This document shows positions 15,342 through 23,625 of a DNA stretch of 38,926 bases, one piece after another. The DNA comes from Acaudatibacter sp035532115. GTDB lineage: Bacteria; Pseudomonadota; Alphaproteobacteria; Caulobacterales; Caulobacteraceae. The notes below the pieces were generated by a model that ran no database searches, was not told where the DNA came from, and worked only from the letters and a program-made list of their open reading frames with translations. The stretch covers positions 1 through 38,926 of the forward strand of contig DATKRO010000004.1 of the NCBI GenBank assembly GCA_035532115.1. Direction: 5' to 3'. The number at the start of each line of letters is the position of its first letter. Position 1 is the stretch's first letter. The translations under genes and the position numbers were made by a program.

Positions 15342-17151
15342 CTTCGACCGCCCACTCGGTCGCCTCGGCATCGCCCATTGAGCCAGCGCCGGCATCCTGC
15401 GTGCAGGCTTCCTTCAAGGCGATACAAGCTTCCCGCAGCCACTGCGGAATCTCATTCTCGTCACACTGGGCAAGGAAGTCAGCGATCCCCCAATTGGCCT
15501 TCGCCCAAACGAAATACTCTCCTAGTGCTTCGAAGGCCTGCACCTCAGGGTCTGGGAATTTGGCCGTGAGATGTGCCGGCCATTCGAGCGCAGCCGCGAA
15601 CCGCTTCAGCGCAGCTTCAGTCGTGTTCTTCAGGACGAGGTCTTCGAACCCCTTTTCTTTGTGCATGAGGAGCAGGTCCACCTGCGCCGCGATCGCCGCC
15701 TCGTGAGCTGCATCTTGGCTGTCGCATATCGCGTAGGTGCGCTTGCCGAGATCGCGGTAGAGCTTCGCCATATCGGTGATGTTGTTCTCGCTACCGGCAT
15801 CGACCGCACACACGCCCATAGCCTCAAGCGACAGGTACGTGTCACCGTCCAATTCCGACAATCGTCGACATGCGACCGGGAAGGCCGCCGCTTCCGTCGC
15901 CCCCTCGGCGATGAGCACGCGTCGGGCGAGAAGGCCTTCGCAGAAGCGAGTCCGAAACTCCTGCCTGTAACGTTTGGCCTTCACGCTGGCCGGCAGTTGG
16001 ACGGACCGTTGTTCCAGATTTCCATCGGTGCCGCGTGCCAGGACGACTGTCTCTTCCAGCGCGAATTCCTCAAGGACGTAGGGGGAGTGTGAGGTGAAGA
16101 TGGTTTGCGCGGCGAGCTTGCGAATTTCGTGGACGATGCGCTTTTGAGCGTATGGCGGGATCGCCGTCTCTGGCTCCTCCATAGCGAAGACGACGTTCTG
16201 CTTGTCCGCCGCGATCTGCGTCAGCATCGCCAGCACCAGCATGTTGATGGTGCCGGTGCCCTGGCGGTAGAATGGAGCTGCGTGGGTGCCATCGCCGGTG
16301 CCGATGAACGCGGTAATGACGCTTCGAAGATGTTCCCTGGTTAGATTCGAGACCTTTAGGTGCGGCTCTATCCCCCATTCTTTGGGCACGTACTTCTTCA
16401 GAGCGTCGCTGATGCTTTCAAGTATGCCCGAAATCCCCAATTCCGGGTCGCTCGCGACGGTGTAGTCCGCGAGCGTGCCGATCGTGTCCTCCCACATTTT
16501 CGGCCGAACTTCCTTCAGCCGCAGGATGACATCGAGCAGGCTGCCGCGCTCAAGACTGAGCGCACGTGATCCAGTCCGGAGGGAACGGAGATAGAGGAAT
16601 CCGCAAGTCTGCTTGTCTCGTTTTGTAAACGGGACCGGATTGTCAGCCTCGGCAAGGCTTCGGGAGAAGAAGGTCCGTCCTTCAAAGTCATCCTGCTCAG
16701 CGTCGTAGAGCCCTAGGAATGTGACGCGAAGAGCCTCCGCTATCGCAATAACGTCCACGCCAGCGGGATTTGCTTGGTCATAAAAGGCGTCGGCGGCCCC
16801 ATTCCAAAACTCGATGTAGTCACCGAACCTCGCCCTTTGCTCCTCGGAAAGGTCCGTCACCGTCGCTTCTATGGTGATCTGGGGAGCCTCTTGTTCCCCG
16901 CCGGCGACTTCAGCGCCCTCGCCTTCAGCGGGTGCTAAGTCTTGGCTGGCGTATCTTCCGTGGAAGAAATCGTGCTCGTCGATCGGAGGCGTTCGATTCA
17001 GCCGGTCGGGGCCAAGGACGAGGTCGATAGCCTCAAGGATCGTTGTCTTACCCGTGTTGTTGTCGCCGATCAGAACCGCGTGGACCGGCAGGAGCAATGT
17101 TGCTTCTCTGATGCCCCGGAAATTCTCGATCTTGAGACGGCTCACCCTCAC
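15328..17151 (-). CDS. gajA: GajA-like OLD-family ATPase/TOPRIM endonuclease (Gabija)
   Basis: 607 residues (Gabija GajA proteins are near 580-600 by memory). N-terminal ABC/SMC-like ATPase: Walker A GDNNTGKTT (29-37) after LKIENFRGI, signature-like TGTINMLVLAML (299-310), Walker B VFAMEEPETA (321-330), H-loop TSHS (353-356). C-terminal TOPRIM: RVLIAEGATEA (411-421, Glu416 the likely metal ligand) and AICDSQD (474-480, acidic D477 and D480). This matches class 2 OLD nucleases, defined by an adjacent UvrD-like helicase. In Gabija the GajA tetramer nicks DNA when nucleotide levels fall during phage infection, and GajB is activated by DNA ends. The GTG at 17151 has GGGGG eight bases upstream; a second GTG lies at 17145. 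The ATPase and TOPRIM motifs look intact. Codon use is visibly less G+C-rich than in the flanks. Confidence 0.85.
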   Translation of the reverse strand: MRVSRLKIENFRGIREATLLLPVHAVLIGDNNTGKTTILEAIDLVLGPDRLNRTPPIDEHDFFHGRYASQDLAPAEGEGAEVAGGEQEAPQITIEATVTDLSEEQRARFGDYIEFWNGAADAFYDQANPAGVDVIAIAEALRVTFLGLYDAEQDDFEGRTFFSRSLAEADNPVPFTKRDKQTCGFLYLRSLRTGSRALSLERGSLLDVILRLKEVRPKMWEDTIGTLADYTVASDPELGISGILESISDALKKYVPKEWGIEPHLKVSNLTREHLRSVITAFIGTGDGTHAAPFYRQGTGTINMLVLAMLTQIAADKQNVVFAMEEPETAIPPYAQKRIVHEIRKLAAQTIFTSHSPYVLEEFALEETVVLARGTDGNLEQRSVQLPASVKAKRYRQEFRTRFCEGLLARRVLIAEGATEAAAFPVACRRLSELDGDTYLSLEAMGVCAVDAGSENNITDMAKLYRDLGKRTYAICDSQDAAHEAAIAAQVDLLLMHKEKGFEDLVLKNTTEAALKRFAAALEWPAHLTAKFPDPEVQAFEALGEYFVWAKANWGIADFLAQCDENEIPQWLREACIALKEACTQDAGAGSMGDAEATEWAVEDAAH

Positions 17152-17694
17152 TGACGCAACCCCCAGGTCCTGCCAGGATCAACCTAGACCATAGCTCGGC
17201 AAAATCACACCCGGGAGCGAACCTGACGGTGGCCCCGCTAGCCATGCAGCCAGCCAATTCGGTGACAGTCCACTCAATAGATCACGCCTCTGTCGCTCTC
17301 GGCGCCGGCTCGAGGCGGCGTCTGGCTGGGCTCAGTCGCGCGGTAGGGCCGTCCGGAGACGGTGACGCGGGGGGCCCGGGCGGGCCATGCCCACTCTGGC
17401 GGCCTGGCAAGGCTCGTGCGGGGAAGTGATCGAGAACCGGGCACGTGATCCCGCATATACCGGCGGCCGCTATTCGGCTTCGGGGCTTCGAAGGGTGTGG
17501 CCGACGCTCACGGGCGGCGCCGGCGGGTCATGATGAAGGTCGAAATAGACCCGCCCGCTGCTCCCAACCGTGGGCCGGCGGCGTGCGGATCGTTAACGCC
17601 GTCCTAGCGGGGCCGCGCGCGGGCTTACCCTGGTCCTGCGCCCGGGGCGGCCGCGCGGAGGGTCGCGCGGCGCCGGGCGGGGACCTTGCGATCA
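17152..17694. other. Right edge of the island; long gene-poor stretch
   Basis: About 540 bases without a gene I can support. The left part should hold the gajA promoter and leader (minus strand). Base composition returns to the chromosomal level near 17290. Open frames here lack family motifs and consistent codon use. No copy of the tRNA-Gly 3' end and no integrase fragment is visible. Confidence 0.5.
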
Positions 17695-18260
17695 TGGGCA
17701 TGATCGAGACGCGAGAGGCCGCGGCGCCGCGGGGTGCGAACGGACGCTTCGGCGCTGGCAACCCGCGAAGCCCGCCGGGACCGGCCGCAAGCCGGCAGGC
17801 AAAGGCCGACGGCGCGGCCTGGGCCGAGGCCGGCGCGCCGGCGTCCGAGGCGCCCGCCGCCACCGACATAACGGTGAAAAGTACGGCGGCGGCCGCGGCG
17901 GACGACGATCGCGCGCCGGCGCCCGCCATCACCGATACAACGGTGGAATCTACGGCGCCGCCGGCCGCGACCAACGATGGCGCGGGAGCATCCGCCGCCA
18001 CCGATACAACGGTGGAATCTACGGCGTCGGCAGCGCCGCGCCCGGGCGATCCGCCCGACCTCGCGACCGATACAACGGTGAAGATTACGGAGCCCGCGGT
18101 CCCGCCGCTGCGAGACTGGGCAGAGGCGGTCCATCGCGCCGTAGACAACGGACGCAATACGGTCACCCCGGCGCTGCGGCGGCCGGCCGCCTTCGCGCGC
18201 CGTGCGCCGGCGCGTCCGTCGTTCGCCTTTGTCGGAATCGGCGGGGCTCGATCGTCATAG
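17695..18260 (+). CDS. Repeat-containing hypothetical protein with DUF5681-like N-terminus
   Basis: 188 residues from the ATG at 17695 (the frame is open further upstream, to 17445). RGANGRFGAGNPRSPPGP near the N-terminus resembles the R-x-x-x-GRFxxGNPGxP opening of DUF5681-type proteins often found near mobile DNA. It is followed by a 23-residue tandem repeat whose core is T-D-[IT]-T-V-[EK]-[SI]-T-[AE], four copies at about residues 57-134, with Ala/Pro/Asp-rich linkers. The C-terminus (LRDWAEAVHRAVDNGRNTV) may be helical. The repeat cores use codons such as ACA, GAA and TCT that are rare in the flanks. No function is assigned; it could also be a decayed or spurious gene. An overlapping minus-strand frame (17528-18166) also reads through the repeats but lacks a recognisable motif. 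Confidence 0.4.
17861..18080 (+). repeat. Tandem repeat, 69-bp period, with palindromic core
   Basis: Cores lie at 17861-17876 (CACCGACATAACGGTG), 17930-17945 and 17999-18014 (CACCGATACAACGGTG each), and 18065-18080 (GACCGATACAACGGTG). Spacing is 69, 69 and 66 bases. Each core has inverted ends CACCG/CGGTG (four pairs in the last copy). The second and third units share GGAATCTACGGCG after the core. The spacers differ, so this is a conserved core within a coding repeat and not a recent exact duplication. Confidence 0.8.
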
Positions 18261-18311
18261 GAGGGTGGCGCGGCGAGCGCAGCGCTCGGGCGCAGTCGAG
18301 GGAAACGCGAA

Positions 18312-19088
18312 ATGTCGGACGATCACGGCCGCTTCATCTGGTACGAGCTGATGACCCCCAACCTCGGGATGGCGAAGCGCTTCTACGGCGAGGTGGTGGG
18401 CTGGACGGCGCAGGACATGCCCATGGGGGACGGCGCCTACACCGTGCTCGAGGCGGCCGGCGAGGGCGTGGGCGGCGCCATGCCTCTGAGCGATGAACAC
18501 GAGGCGCAAGGGGTCCCGCCGAACTGGACCGGCTACGTCCACGTGGACGACTGCGACGCAGCGGCGGCCGAGGCCAGGGCGCTGGGCGGCGGCGTGCTCA
18601 GGGCGCCCACCGACATTGCCGGCATCGGCCGCTTCGCCGTGATCAGCGATCCGCACGGGGCGGTGAGCGCGATCATGAAGCCGGTCCCGCCCTCCGCCGC
18701 CCGGCCGCGGCCCGCACGCGGCGCCGTGGGGCGCGCCGGCTGGCACGAGCTTTACGCCGGCGACGCCGAGAGCGATCTGGCCTTCTATCGCCGGCTCTTC
18801 GGCTGGACCGAGACGGGCCGCCACGACATGGGGGCGATGGGCGTCTACCGCCTCTTCGGCAACGCCGACGGGGAGGTGGGCGGCGCCATGACCAGGCCGC
18901 CCCAGATCCCGGCGCCCTGCTGGTGCTACTACTTCGAGGCAGCCGACGTGGACGCCGCCGCGGGGCGGGTGAAGCGGGCCGGCGGCGCCGTCGTCATGGG
19001 GCCGATGGATGTCCCGGGCGGCAGCCGGGTGTTGCAGGCGACGGACCCGCAAGGCGCCAGTTTCGGGCTGGTGAAGACCAGGCTCTGA
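18312..19088 (+). CDS. VOC-family protein with two glyoxalase-like domains
   Basis: 258 residues, two vicinal-oxygen-chelate modules of about 120 residues. The first starts FIWYELMTPNLGMAKRFYGEVVGW, passes VGGAMPL and VHVDDCDAAAAEARALGG, and ends FAVISDPHGAVSAIM. The second starts GWHELYAGDAESDLAFYRRLFGW and ends VLQATDPQGASFGLV. This is the common bacterial CFP-30/bleomycin-resistance-like arrangement; such proteins may bind small hydrophobic compounds or metals, but the substrate cannot be read from the sequence. The ATG at 18312 directly starts domain 1. It is a monocistronic-looking gene, followed after about 140 bases by a DUF2332 gene in the same direction. Confidence 0.88.
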   Translation: MSDDHGRFIWYELMTPNLGMAKRFYGEVVGWTAQDMPMGDGAYTVLEAAGEGVGGAMPLSDEHEAQGVPPNWTGYVHVDDCDAAAAEARALGGGVLRAPTDIAGIGRFAVISDPHGAVSAIMKPVPPSAARPRPARGAVGRAGWHELYAGDAESDLAFYRRLFGWTETGRHDMGAMGVYRLFGNADGEVGGAMTRPPQIPAPCWCYYFEAADVDAAAGRVKRAGGAVVMGPMDVPGGSRVLQATDPQGASFGLVKTRL

Positions 19089-19230
19089 AGCGCTTCGCCG
19101 GTGTCGAGCGTCGATCGGGGGCGTCCGGTGGCGCGGCTCGAACCGTCGGGGCCGGCCCGCTGGCGCCGCGGTGGGTTGAGCCTCGCAATCAAGATTGACC
19201 TCGCGGGCCGCCGCGCCGTCGATCGGGGCC

Positions 19231-20316
19231 ATGGAAAACGATCCGATCCAGAGCTCGCTGCTGAGCCAGTCCGAGGTCTGCGCAAGCTTCGGCTCGCGCT
19301 TCTACGCCGGCATGCTCCGGCGCGCGGCCGCCGATCCGGGCGCCGCGCGCGGCCTCTTCGCACCCTGGCGAGGCGAGCCGGTCGAGCGGCTGATGGCGGC
19401 GGCCGCGCCGCTGAGGTTCCTGGGCGCCCTGCACGAGCTGGCGCTCGCCGGCGAAGATCCGGTCCTCAGCGCCGCCTTCCGGCCGGCCCTCGACGCCGAG
19501 GCGGCGTGGGCGGCCGCGCTGGGCGCGATCGCGCCGCGGCGCGAGCGCCTGGCCGCCTTCATGGCCCATGAGCCGCAGACCAACGAGGTCCGCCGCTCCG
19601 CCTGTCTGCTGCCGGGTTTCCTGACCGTCGCGGCGGCGACGCGCCTGCCGCTGCGCTGCCTCGAGGTCGGGGCGAGCGCCGGCCTCAACCAGCTCTGGGA
19701 CCGGTTCCACTATCGCTACGACGGCGAGGCCTGGCGCTGGGGCGATCCGGCGGCGGCGCTGGAGCTCAGCGCCGACTGGCGCGGCGCCGCGCCGCCGCCG
19801 CACGTGCGCCTCGCCGTGGCGGCGCGGGCCGGCTGCGACCGCAAGCCGCTCGACCTCGCCCGGCCGGACCAGCGGCGGCGGCTGAAAGCCTACATCTGGC
19901 CAGACCAGGCCGAGCGCCTCGCCCGCTTCGATGCCGCCGCGGACCTCGCGCTCGCCGCGGGCGTCCGCGTCGAGGCCGCCGACGCGGCCGACTGGGCGCT
20001 CGTCCATGCGGCGCCGCGCGAGGGGGTCGCCACCGTCCTCTACCACTCCATCTTCTGGCAGTACCTCGATGGGGCGACGCAGGCGGCGCTCGCCGCCGCG
20101 ATGAGCCGCCACGGCGCGGCCGCCACGGCTGCGGCGCCGCTGGCGTGGCTGGCGATGGAGCCACGGACGGGGACATCGTTTCCCATCGAGCTGACTCTGA
20201 CCCTGTGGCCGGGCGGCGAGACGCGCCACCTCGCCAGCGTCCACGCCCACGGCGCGTGGGTCGACTGGCGGGGCCAGGGCGCCGCGGCCCTCAGCCCGCT
20301 TCCGCCCAGGCCCTGA
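19231..20316 (+). CDS. DUF2332 family protein
   Basis: 361 residues. Family features: an N-terminal helical part with SSLLSQSEVCASFGSRFYAGML, PQTNEVRRSACLLPGFL in the middle (the conserved N-E-x-x-R-S motif), LEVGASAGLNQLWDRFHYRYDG, then ATVLYHSIFWQYL and a C-terminal LTLWPGGETRHLASVHAHGAWVDW. The EVGASAGLN block resembles the glycine-rich loop of SAM-dependent methyltransferases, so a methyltransferase-like fold is a reasonable guess; the function is unknown. The ATG at 19231 is chosen because it starts the family N-terminus. Its end overlaps the convergent nudC stop by 26 bases. Confidence 0.85.
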   Translation: MENDPIQSSLLSQSEVCASFGSRFYAGMLRRAAADPGAARGLFAPWRGEPVERLMAAAAPLRFLGALHELALAGEDPVLSAAFRPALDAEAAWAAALGAIAPRRERLAAFMAHEPQTNEVRRSACLLPGFLTVAAATRLPLRCLEVGASAGLNQLWDRFHYRYDGEAWRWGDPAAALELSADWRGAAPPPHVRLAVAARAGCDRKPLDLARPDQRRRLKAYIWPDQAERLARFDAAADLALAAGVRVEAADAADWALVHAAPREGVATVLYHSIFWQYLDGATQAALAAAMSRHGAAATAAAPLAWLAMEPRTGTSFPIELTLTLWPGGETRHLASVHAHGAWVDWRGQGAAALSPLPPRP

Positions 20317-21217
20317 TCAGCTGGTGGGCGATGGCGACGCTGCCGGGGGCCCTGGCGTCGGCGAGCTTTCCGCCCATGAGCGCCCGCGCCTCCTGGCGCG
20401 TGAACCAGCGCACCTCCTCCAGCTCTGTCTGGTCGGGCCTCGCCTCGCCGTCCTCGACCTCGGCGATGAGGCCGATCATCAGCGAGGAGGGATAGGGCCA
20501 GGGCTGGGTGGAGTGGTAGCGCACCGAGGCGGTCTTCAGCCCGGCTTCCTCGAAGATCTCGCGCGCGCAGGCCTCCTCGATGGATTCGCCGGGCTCGAGG
20601 AACCCCGCCAGGGCCGAGTACATGCCCTTGGGCCAGGCGGCCTGCCGGCCGAGCAGGCAGCGCTCGCCCAGGGTCGGCAGCATGATCACCACCGGATCGG
20701 TGCGCGGGAAATGCTCGGCGCTGCAGGCCGGGCAGATGCGCTTCCAGCCGCCGTCCGCCGGCTCCGAAACCTCGCCGCAGGCGGCGCAGTGGCGATGGCG
20801 CCGGCGCCATTCGAACATCGCCTTGGCGGTGGCAAGGATGGCGGCGTCGGCGGCGGGCAGGTCCAGGGCGACGGCGCGCAGGTCCTCGAAGCGGCCCAGG
20901 CCCTCGAGCGGCCCGTCGGCGGGATCGGTCTGGCCCTCCAGGTCGAGGGCGAAGACCGCGGTCTCCTTCCAGAGGCCCATGAACAGCAGCCGCTCGGCCC
21001 CGCCGGAGAGCTCGCGCGCCAGGTCGGCGCGCACATAGGCGATCTGGGCGCCGCCGCCCTGGCGGTTCTCCACCATCGGCCGGCCGTTCCAGACCACCAG
21101 CGCCAGGCTCTCCGGATCGGCCAGCCTTTGCGCGACCCAGTCCGGCTCGCTGCGGCGATAGCTCGCCCGGTCGAGCGGGTTGCCGGCGAAGACGTTCATG
21201 AAGGCGCTGAGAGGCAT
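20291..21217 (-). CDS. nudC: NAD(H) pyrophosphatase / RNA deNADding Nudix hydrolase NudC
   Basis: 308 residues. A zinc ribbon with two Cys pairs (HCAACGEV and ICPACSAEHFPR) precedes the Nudix box GFLEPGESIEEACAREIFEEAGL, which has the full G-x5-E-x7-REUxEExGU pattern. The NudC-specific STQPWPYPSSLMIG follows. The enzyme hydrolyses NADH to NMNH and AMP and can remove 5'-NAD caps from RNA. The ATG at 21217 gives the usual N-terminal domain (MPLSAFMNVFAGNPLDR); a longer in-frame extension to 21385 has no family support and would run into the SRP RNA region. It is convergent with the DUF2332 gene and divergent from ffs. Confidence 0.93.
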   Translation of the reverse strand: MPLSAFMNVFAGNPLDRASYRRSEPDWVAQRLADPESLALVVWNGRPMVENRQGGGAQIAYVRADLARELSGGAERLLFMGLWKETAVFALDLEGQTDPADGPLEGLGRFEDLRAVALDLPAADAAILATAKAMFEWRRRHRHCAACGEVSEPADGGWKRICPACSAEHFPRTDPVVIMLPTLGERCLLGRQAAWPKGMYSALAGFLEPGESIEEACAREIFEEAGLKTASVRYHSTQPWPYPSSLMIGLIAEVEDGEARPDQTELEEVRWFTRQEARALMGGKLADARAPGSVAIAHQLIRAWAEAG

Positions 21218-21319
21218 GGCCCGGCTTCTAGCGCGGCGGCCCGCTCGCGTCAGCAGCCTACAGACCGCGCGGCCTTCGAGACACTCCCTAACGCAGGCTT
21301 CGCCATGGAGAGCCCGCGC

Positions 21320-21348
21320 TTGCGCCCACCTTGCGCGCACGCGATATA
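21320..21348 (+). promoter_or_regulatory. Probable promoter of the SRP RNA gene
   Basis: TTGCGC (21320-21325) and GATATA (21343-21348) are 17 bases apart and place the start of transcription a few bases into the annotated 5' end of ffs. Good spacing, modest consensus. Confidence 0.45.
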
Positions 21349-21352
21349 GGCT

Positions 21353-21450
21353 GTGGAGATCGGCGATGGGCGGAGACCTCGCCAACCCGGTCAGGTCCGG
21401 AAGGAAGCAGCCGTAACGAGTTTTGCTCCGGGTCGTCTGCCGGTCTCCAC
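21353..21450 (+). ncRNA. ffs: Signal recognition particle RNA, bacterial small type (4.5S)
   Basis: About 98 bases. The universally conserved SRP domain is present at 21389-21417: GGTCAGGTCCGGAAGGAAGC followed by AGCCGTAAC. The ends GTGGAGA and TCTCCAC pair to close the hairpin, with CGG/CCG continuing the stem. It binds Ffh in cotranslational membrane targeting. Its place just upstream of dnaX, ybaB and recR is a conserved order in alphaproteobacteria. The exact ends are inferred from base pairing. Confidence 0.95.
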
Positions 21451-21477
21451 CTTCGCCTCCCGACCCCTTTAGGGCTC

Positions 21478-23271
21478 ATGGCCGACATCGACTTCTCGCC
21501 GGACAAGGATGCGGCCGCCGCGGACGAGCGCGACGAGGCGACGGGCGACATGTTCGGCCCGGCGCCGGTCCCGGCCGCGATCGGCGGCGCCTACACCGTC
21601 ATTGCGCGCAAATACCGCCCCCGCACCTTCGAGGACCTGATCGGCCAGGAGGCCATGGTCCGGACGCTGAAGAACGCTTTTTCGACCGGGCGCATCGCCC
21701 ACGCCTTCATGCTGACCGGGGTGCGCGGCGTCGGCAAGACCACGACGGCGCGGCTGCTGGCCCGTGCCCTCGACTACGAGAGCGCCGAGATCCACGAGCC
21801 CAGCCTCCTGGCGCTGGCCGAGGAGGGGCGCCACTGCCGCGCCATCCTCGAGGGCCGGCACATGGACGTGCTCGAACTCGACGCCGCCAGCCGCTCGAAG
21901 GTCGACGAGATGCGCGAGCTGCTGGACGGGGTGCGCTATGCGCCGGTGGAGGCGCGCTACAAGGTCTACATCATCGACGAAGTGCACATGCTGTCGACGG
22001 CGGCGTTCAACGCCCTGCTGAAGACCCTGGAGGAGCCGCCGCCGCACGCCAAGTTCATCTTCGCCACCACCGAGATCCGCAAGGTGCCGGTGACCATCCT
22101 GTCGCGCTGCCAGCGCTTCGACCTGCGCCGGGTCGAGCCGGCGGTGATCGCGGCCAATCTCGCCGGAATCGCCGAGGCCGAGGGCGCGCGCATCGAGGCC
22201 GAGGCCCTGGCCCTGATCTCCCGGGCTGCGGAAGGATCGGTGCGCGACGGCCAGTCGCTGCTGGATCAGGCGCTGGTCCAGGTGGAGGCCGGCGGCGCGG
22301 TCACCGCCGCGGCGGTGCGCGACATGCTGGGCCTCGCCGACCGCGGCCAGTCGATCGAACTCTTCGAGAAGGCGGTCCGCGGCGAGGCGGGACCGGCCAT
22401 CGAGACCTTCCGCACCCTCTATGGTTTCGGGGCGGACCCGGCGAGCGTGGTCGCCGATCTGCTCGAGCACTGCCATGGCGCCAGCCTCGCCAAGACGCTG
22501 GGCCCGGACGCCCTCGCCCTGCCCAAGGACCAGGCGCAGCGGCTGACCGCCATCGGCGCGGTCGTCTCCGCCGCCAGCCTGTCGCGGCTCTGGCAGCTGC
22601 TGCTGAGGGCCTATGACGAGGTGCGCCGCGCGCCCGACGCGGCGGCGGCGGTGGAGATGGCGCTGATCCGGCTCGCCTACGCCGCCGACCTGCCCGGTCC
22701 GGAGGAGGCGCTGAAGGCGCTGCGGGAGGGCGCTGCGAGCGCCGCGGGCTCGACATCCGCGCCACGGCCGTCGGGGGGCGGGACCAGCGGGGGCGGGACC
22801 ATGGCGCGGGGCGCCGCCGCGCCGCGCCTGGCCGAGGCGCCCGCGCCCGCCCAGGGCGCGCCGGCGCGCTTCGAGGAGTTGCTGGCGCTGATCGAGGCGC
22901 GCCGCGACATCGCGCTGCGGCTCGACGTCGAGAAGTACCTGCGCCCGATCAGCGTGCGGCCCGGCGCCATCACCTTCGAGCCGGCGCCCGGCGCGCCGGC
23001 GAACCTCGCCCAGCGCCTGGCTTCGCGCCTGAAGGACTGGACCGGCCAGACCTGGCTGGTGGCCGCGGAAGGCGGCGGCGGGGCGGCCAGCCTCGAGGAG
23101 CGCCGGCGGCGCGACGAGGAGGCCGTGCGGTCCGAGGTGCTGGCCGACCCCTTCGTGCAGCGGATGATGCAGACTTTCCCGGGCGCCGAACTCGTCGAGG
23201 TGCGCCAGCTGGAGGCGCCCGTGGCCGCCGCGGCGCCGGACGAGCCGCCGGACGACGTGGAGGACCCATGA
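21478..23271 (+). CDS. dnaX: DNA polymerase III subunits gamma/tau
   Basis: 597 residues. AAA+ clamp-loader ATPase: YRPRTFEDLIGQEAMV, Walker A GVRGVGKTT, Walker B IDEVHML, sensor 1 IFATTEI and arginine finger region LSRCQRFDL. A Pro/Gly/Ala-rich linker near residues 420-460 and a C-terminal domain (RFEELLALIEARRD onward) follow, as expected for tau. The four-Cys zinc module seen in E. coli DnaX is reduced: before DVLELDAASR only GRHCRAILEGRH is seen, with one Cys. The ATG at 21478 lies after the SRP RNA; upstream in-frame codons lie inside ffs. The stop overlaps the ybaB start (ATGA), so dnaX-ybaB are coupled. Confidence 0.95.
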   Translation: MADIDFSPDKDAAAADERDEATGDMFGPAPVPAAIGGAYTVIARKYRPRTFEDLIGQEAMVRTLKNAFSTGRIAHAFMLTGVRGVGKTTTARLLARALDYESAEIHEPSLLALAEEGRHCRAILEGRHMDVLELDAASRSKVDEMRELLDGVRYAPVEARYKVYIIDEVHMLSTAAFNALLKTLEEPPPHAKFIFATTEIRKVPVTILSRCQRFDLRRVEPAVIAANLAGIAEAEGARIEAEALALISRAAEGSVRDGQSLLDQALVQVEAGGAVTAAAVRDMLGLADRGQSIELFEKAVRGEAGPAIETFRTLYGFGADPASVVADLLEHCHGASLAKTLGPDALALPKDQAQRLTAIGAVVSAASLSRLWQLLLRAYDEVRRAPDAAAAVEMALIRLAYAADLPGPEEALKALREGAASAAGSTSAPRPSGGGTSGGGTMARGAAAPRLAEAPAPAQGAPARFEELLALIEARRDIALRLDVEKYLRPISVRPGAITFEPAPGAPANLAQRLASRLKDWTGQTWLVAAEGGGGAASLEERRRRDEEAVRSEVLADPFVQRMMQTFPGAELVEVRQLEAPVAAAAPDEPPDDVEDP

Positions 23272-23588
23272 AGGATCTCGGCGAACTGATGAAGCAGGCC
23301 CAGGCCATGCAGGAGAAGCTGCAGGCCGCCCAGGCGCGGCTCGCCGAGCTGGAGGTCGAGGGCCAGGCCGGCGGCGGCATGGTCAGGCTGGCGCTGAAGG
23401 GATCGGGCGAGCTGGCGCGGGTCGCCATCGACGCGAGCCTGCTGGCGCCCGGCGAAGCCGAGATCGTCGCCGACCTCGTCGTCGCCGCCCACGCCGACGC
23501 CAAGCGCAAGCTGGATGCGCGCCAGGCCGAGGTCATGCGCGAAGCCGCCGGCCCGCTCGCCGGGCTTCCGGGCATGCCCAGGTTCTGA
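23268..23588 (+). CDS. YbaB/EbfC nucleoid-associated protein
   Basis: 106 residues, the family length. The N-terminal helix LGELMKQAQAMQEKLQAAQ and the following GGGMVRLALKGSGELARVAID and DLVVAAHADAKRKLD blocks are diagnostic. The protein binds DNA as a dimer and often accompanies dnaX and recR. The start overlaps the dnaX stop by four bases; recR begins 37 bases after its stop. Confidence 0.95.
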   Translation: MKDLGELMKQAQAMQEKLQAAQARLAELEVEGQAGGGMVRLALKGSGELARVAIDASLLAPGEAEIVADLVVAAHADAKRKLDARQAEVMREAAGPLAGLPGMPRF

Positions 23589-23625
23589 CGGCGCGGCGCG
23601 GCGACCCGGACCCTTCCCCTGCCAG

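Noticed and set aside
17861..18080. CRISPR array
   Set aside because: Only four 16-base cores, period 69, in frame with a peptide repeat; no long identical repeats and no cas genes.
17528..18166. Minus-strand 212-codon open frame through the 69-bp repeat
   Set aside because: It reads V-D-S-T-V-V-S-V repeats but has no recognisable N-terminal motif, while the plus strand has a DUF5681-like opening. Kept as an alternative but not annotated.
21217..21385. N-terminal extension of NudC
   Set aside because: The extension lacks family similarity and overlaps the ffs promoter and 5' end; the ATG at 21217 fits the family start.
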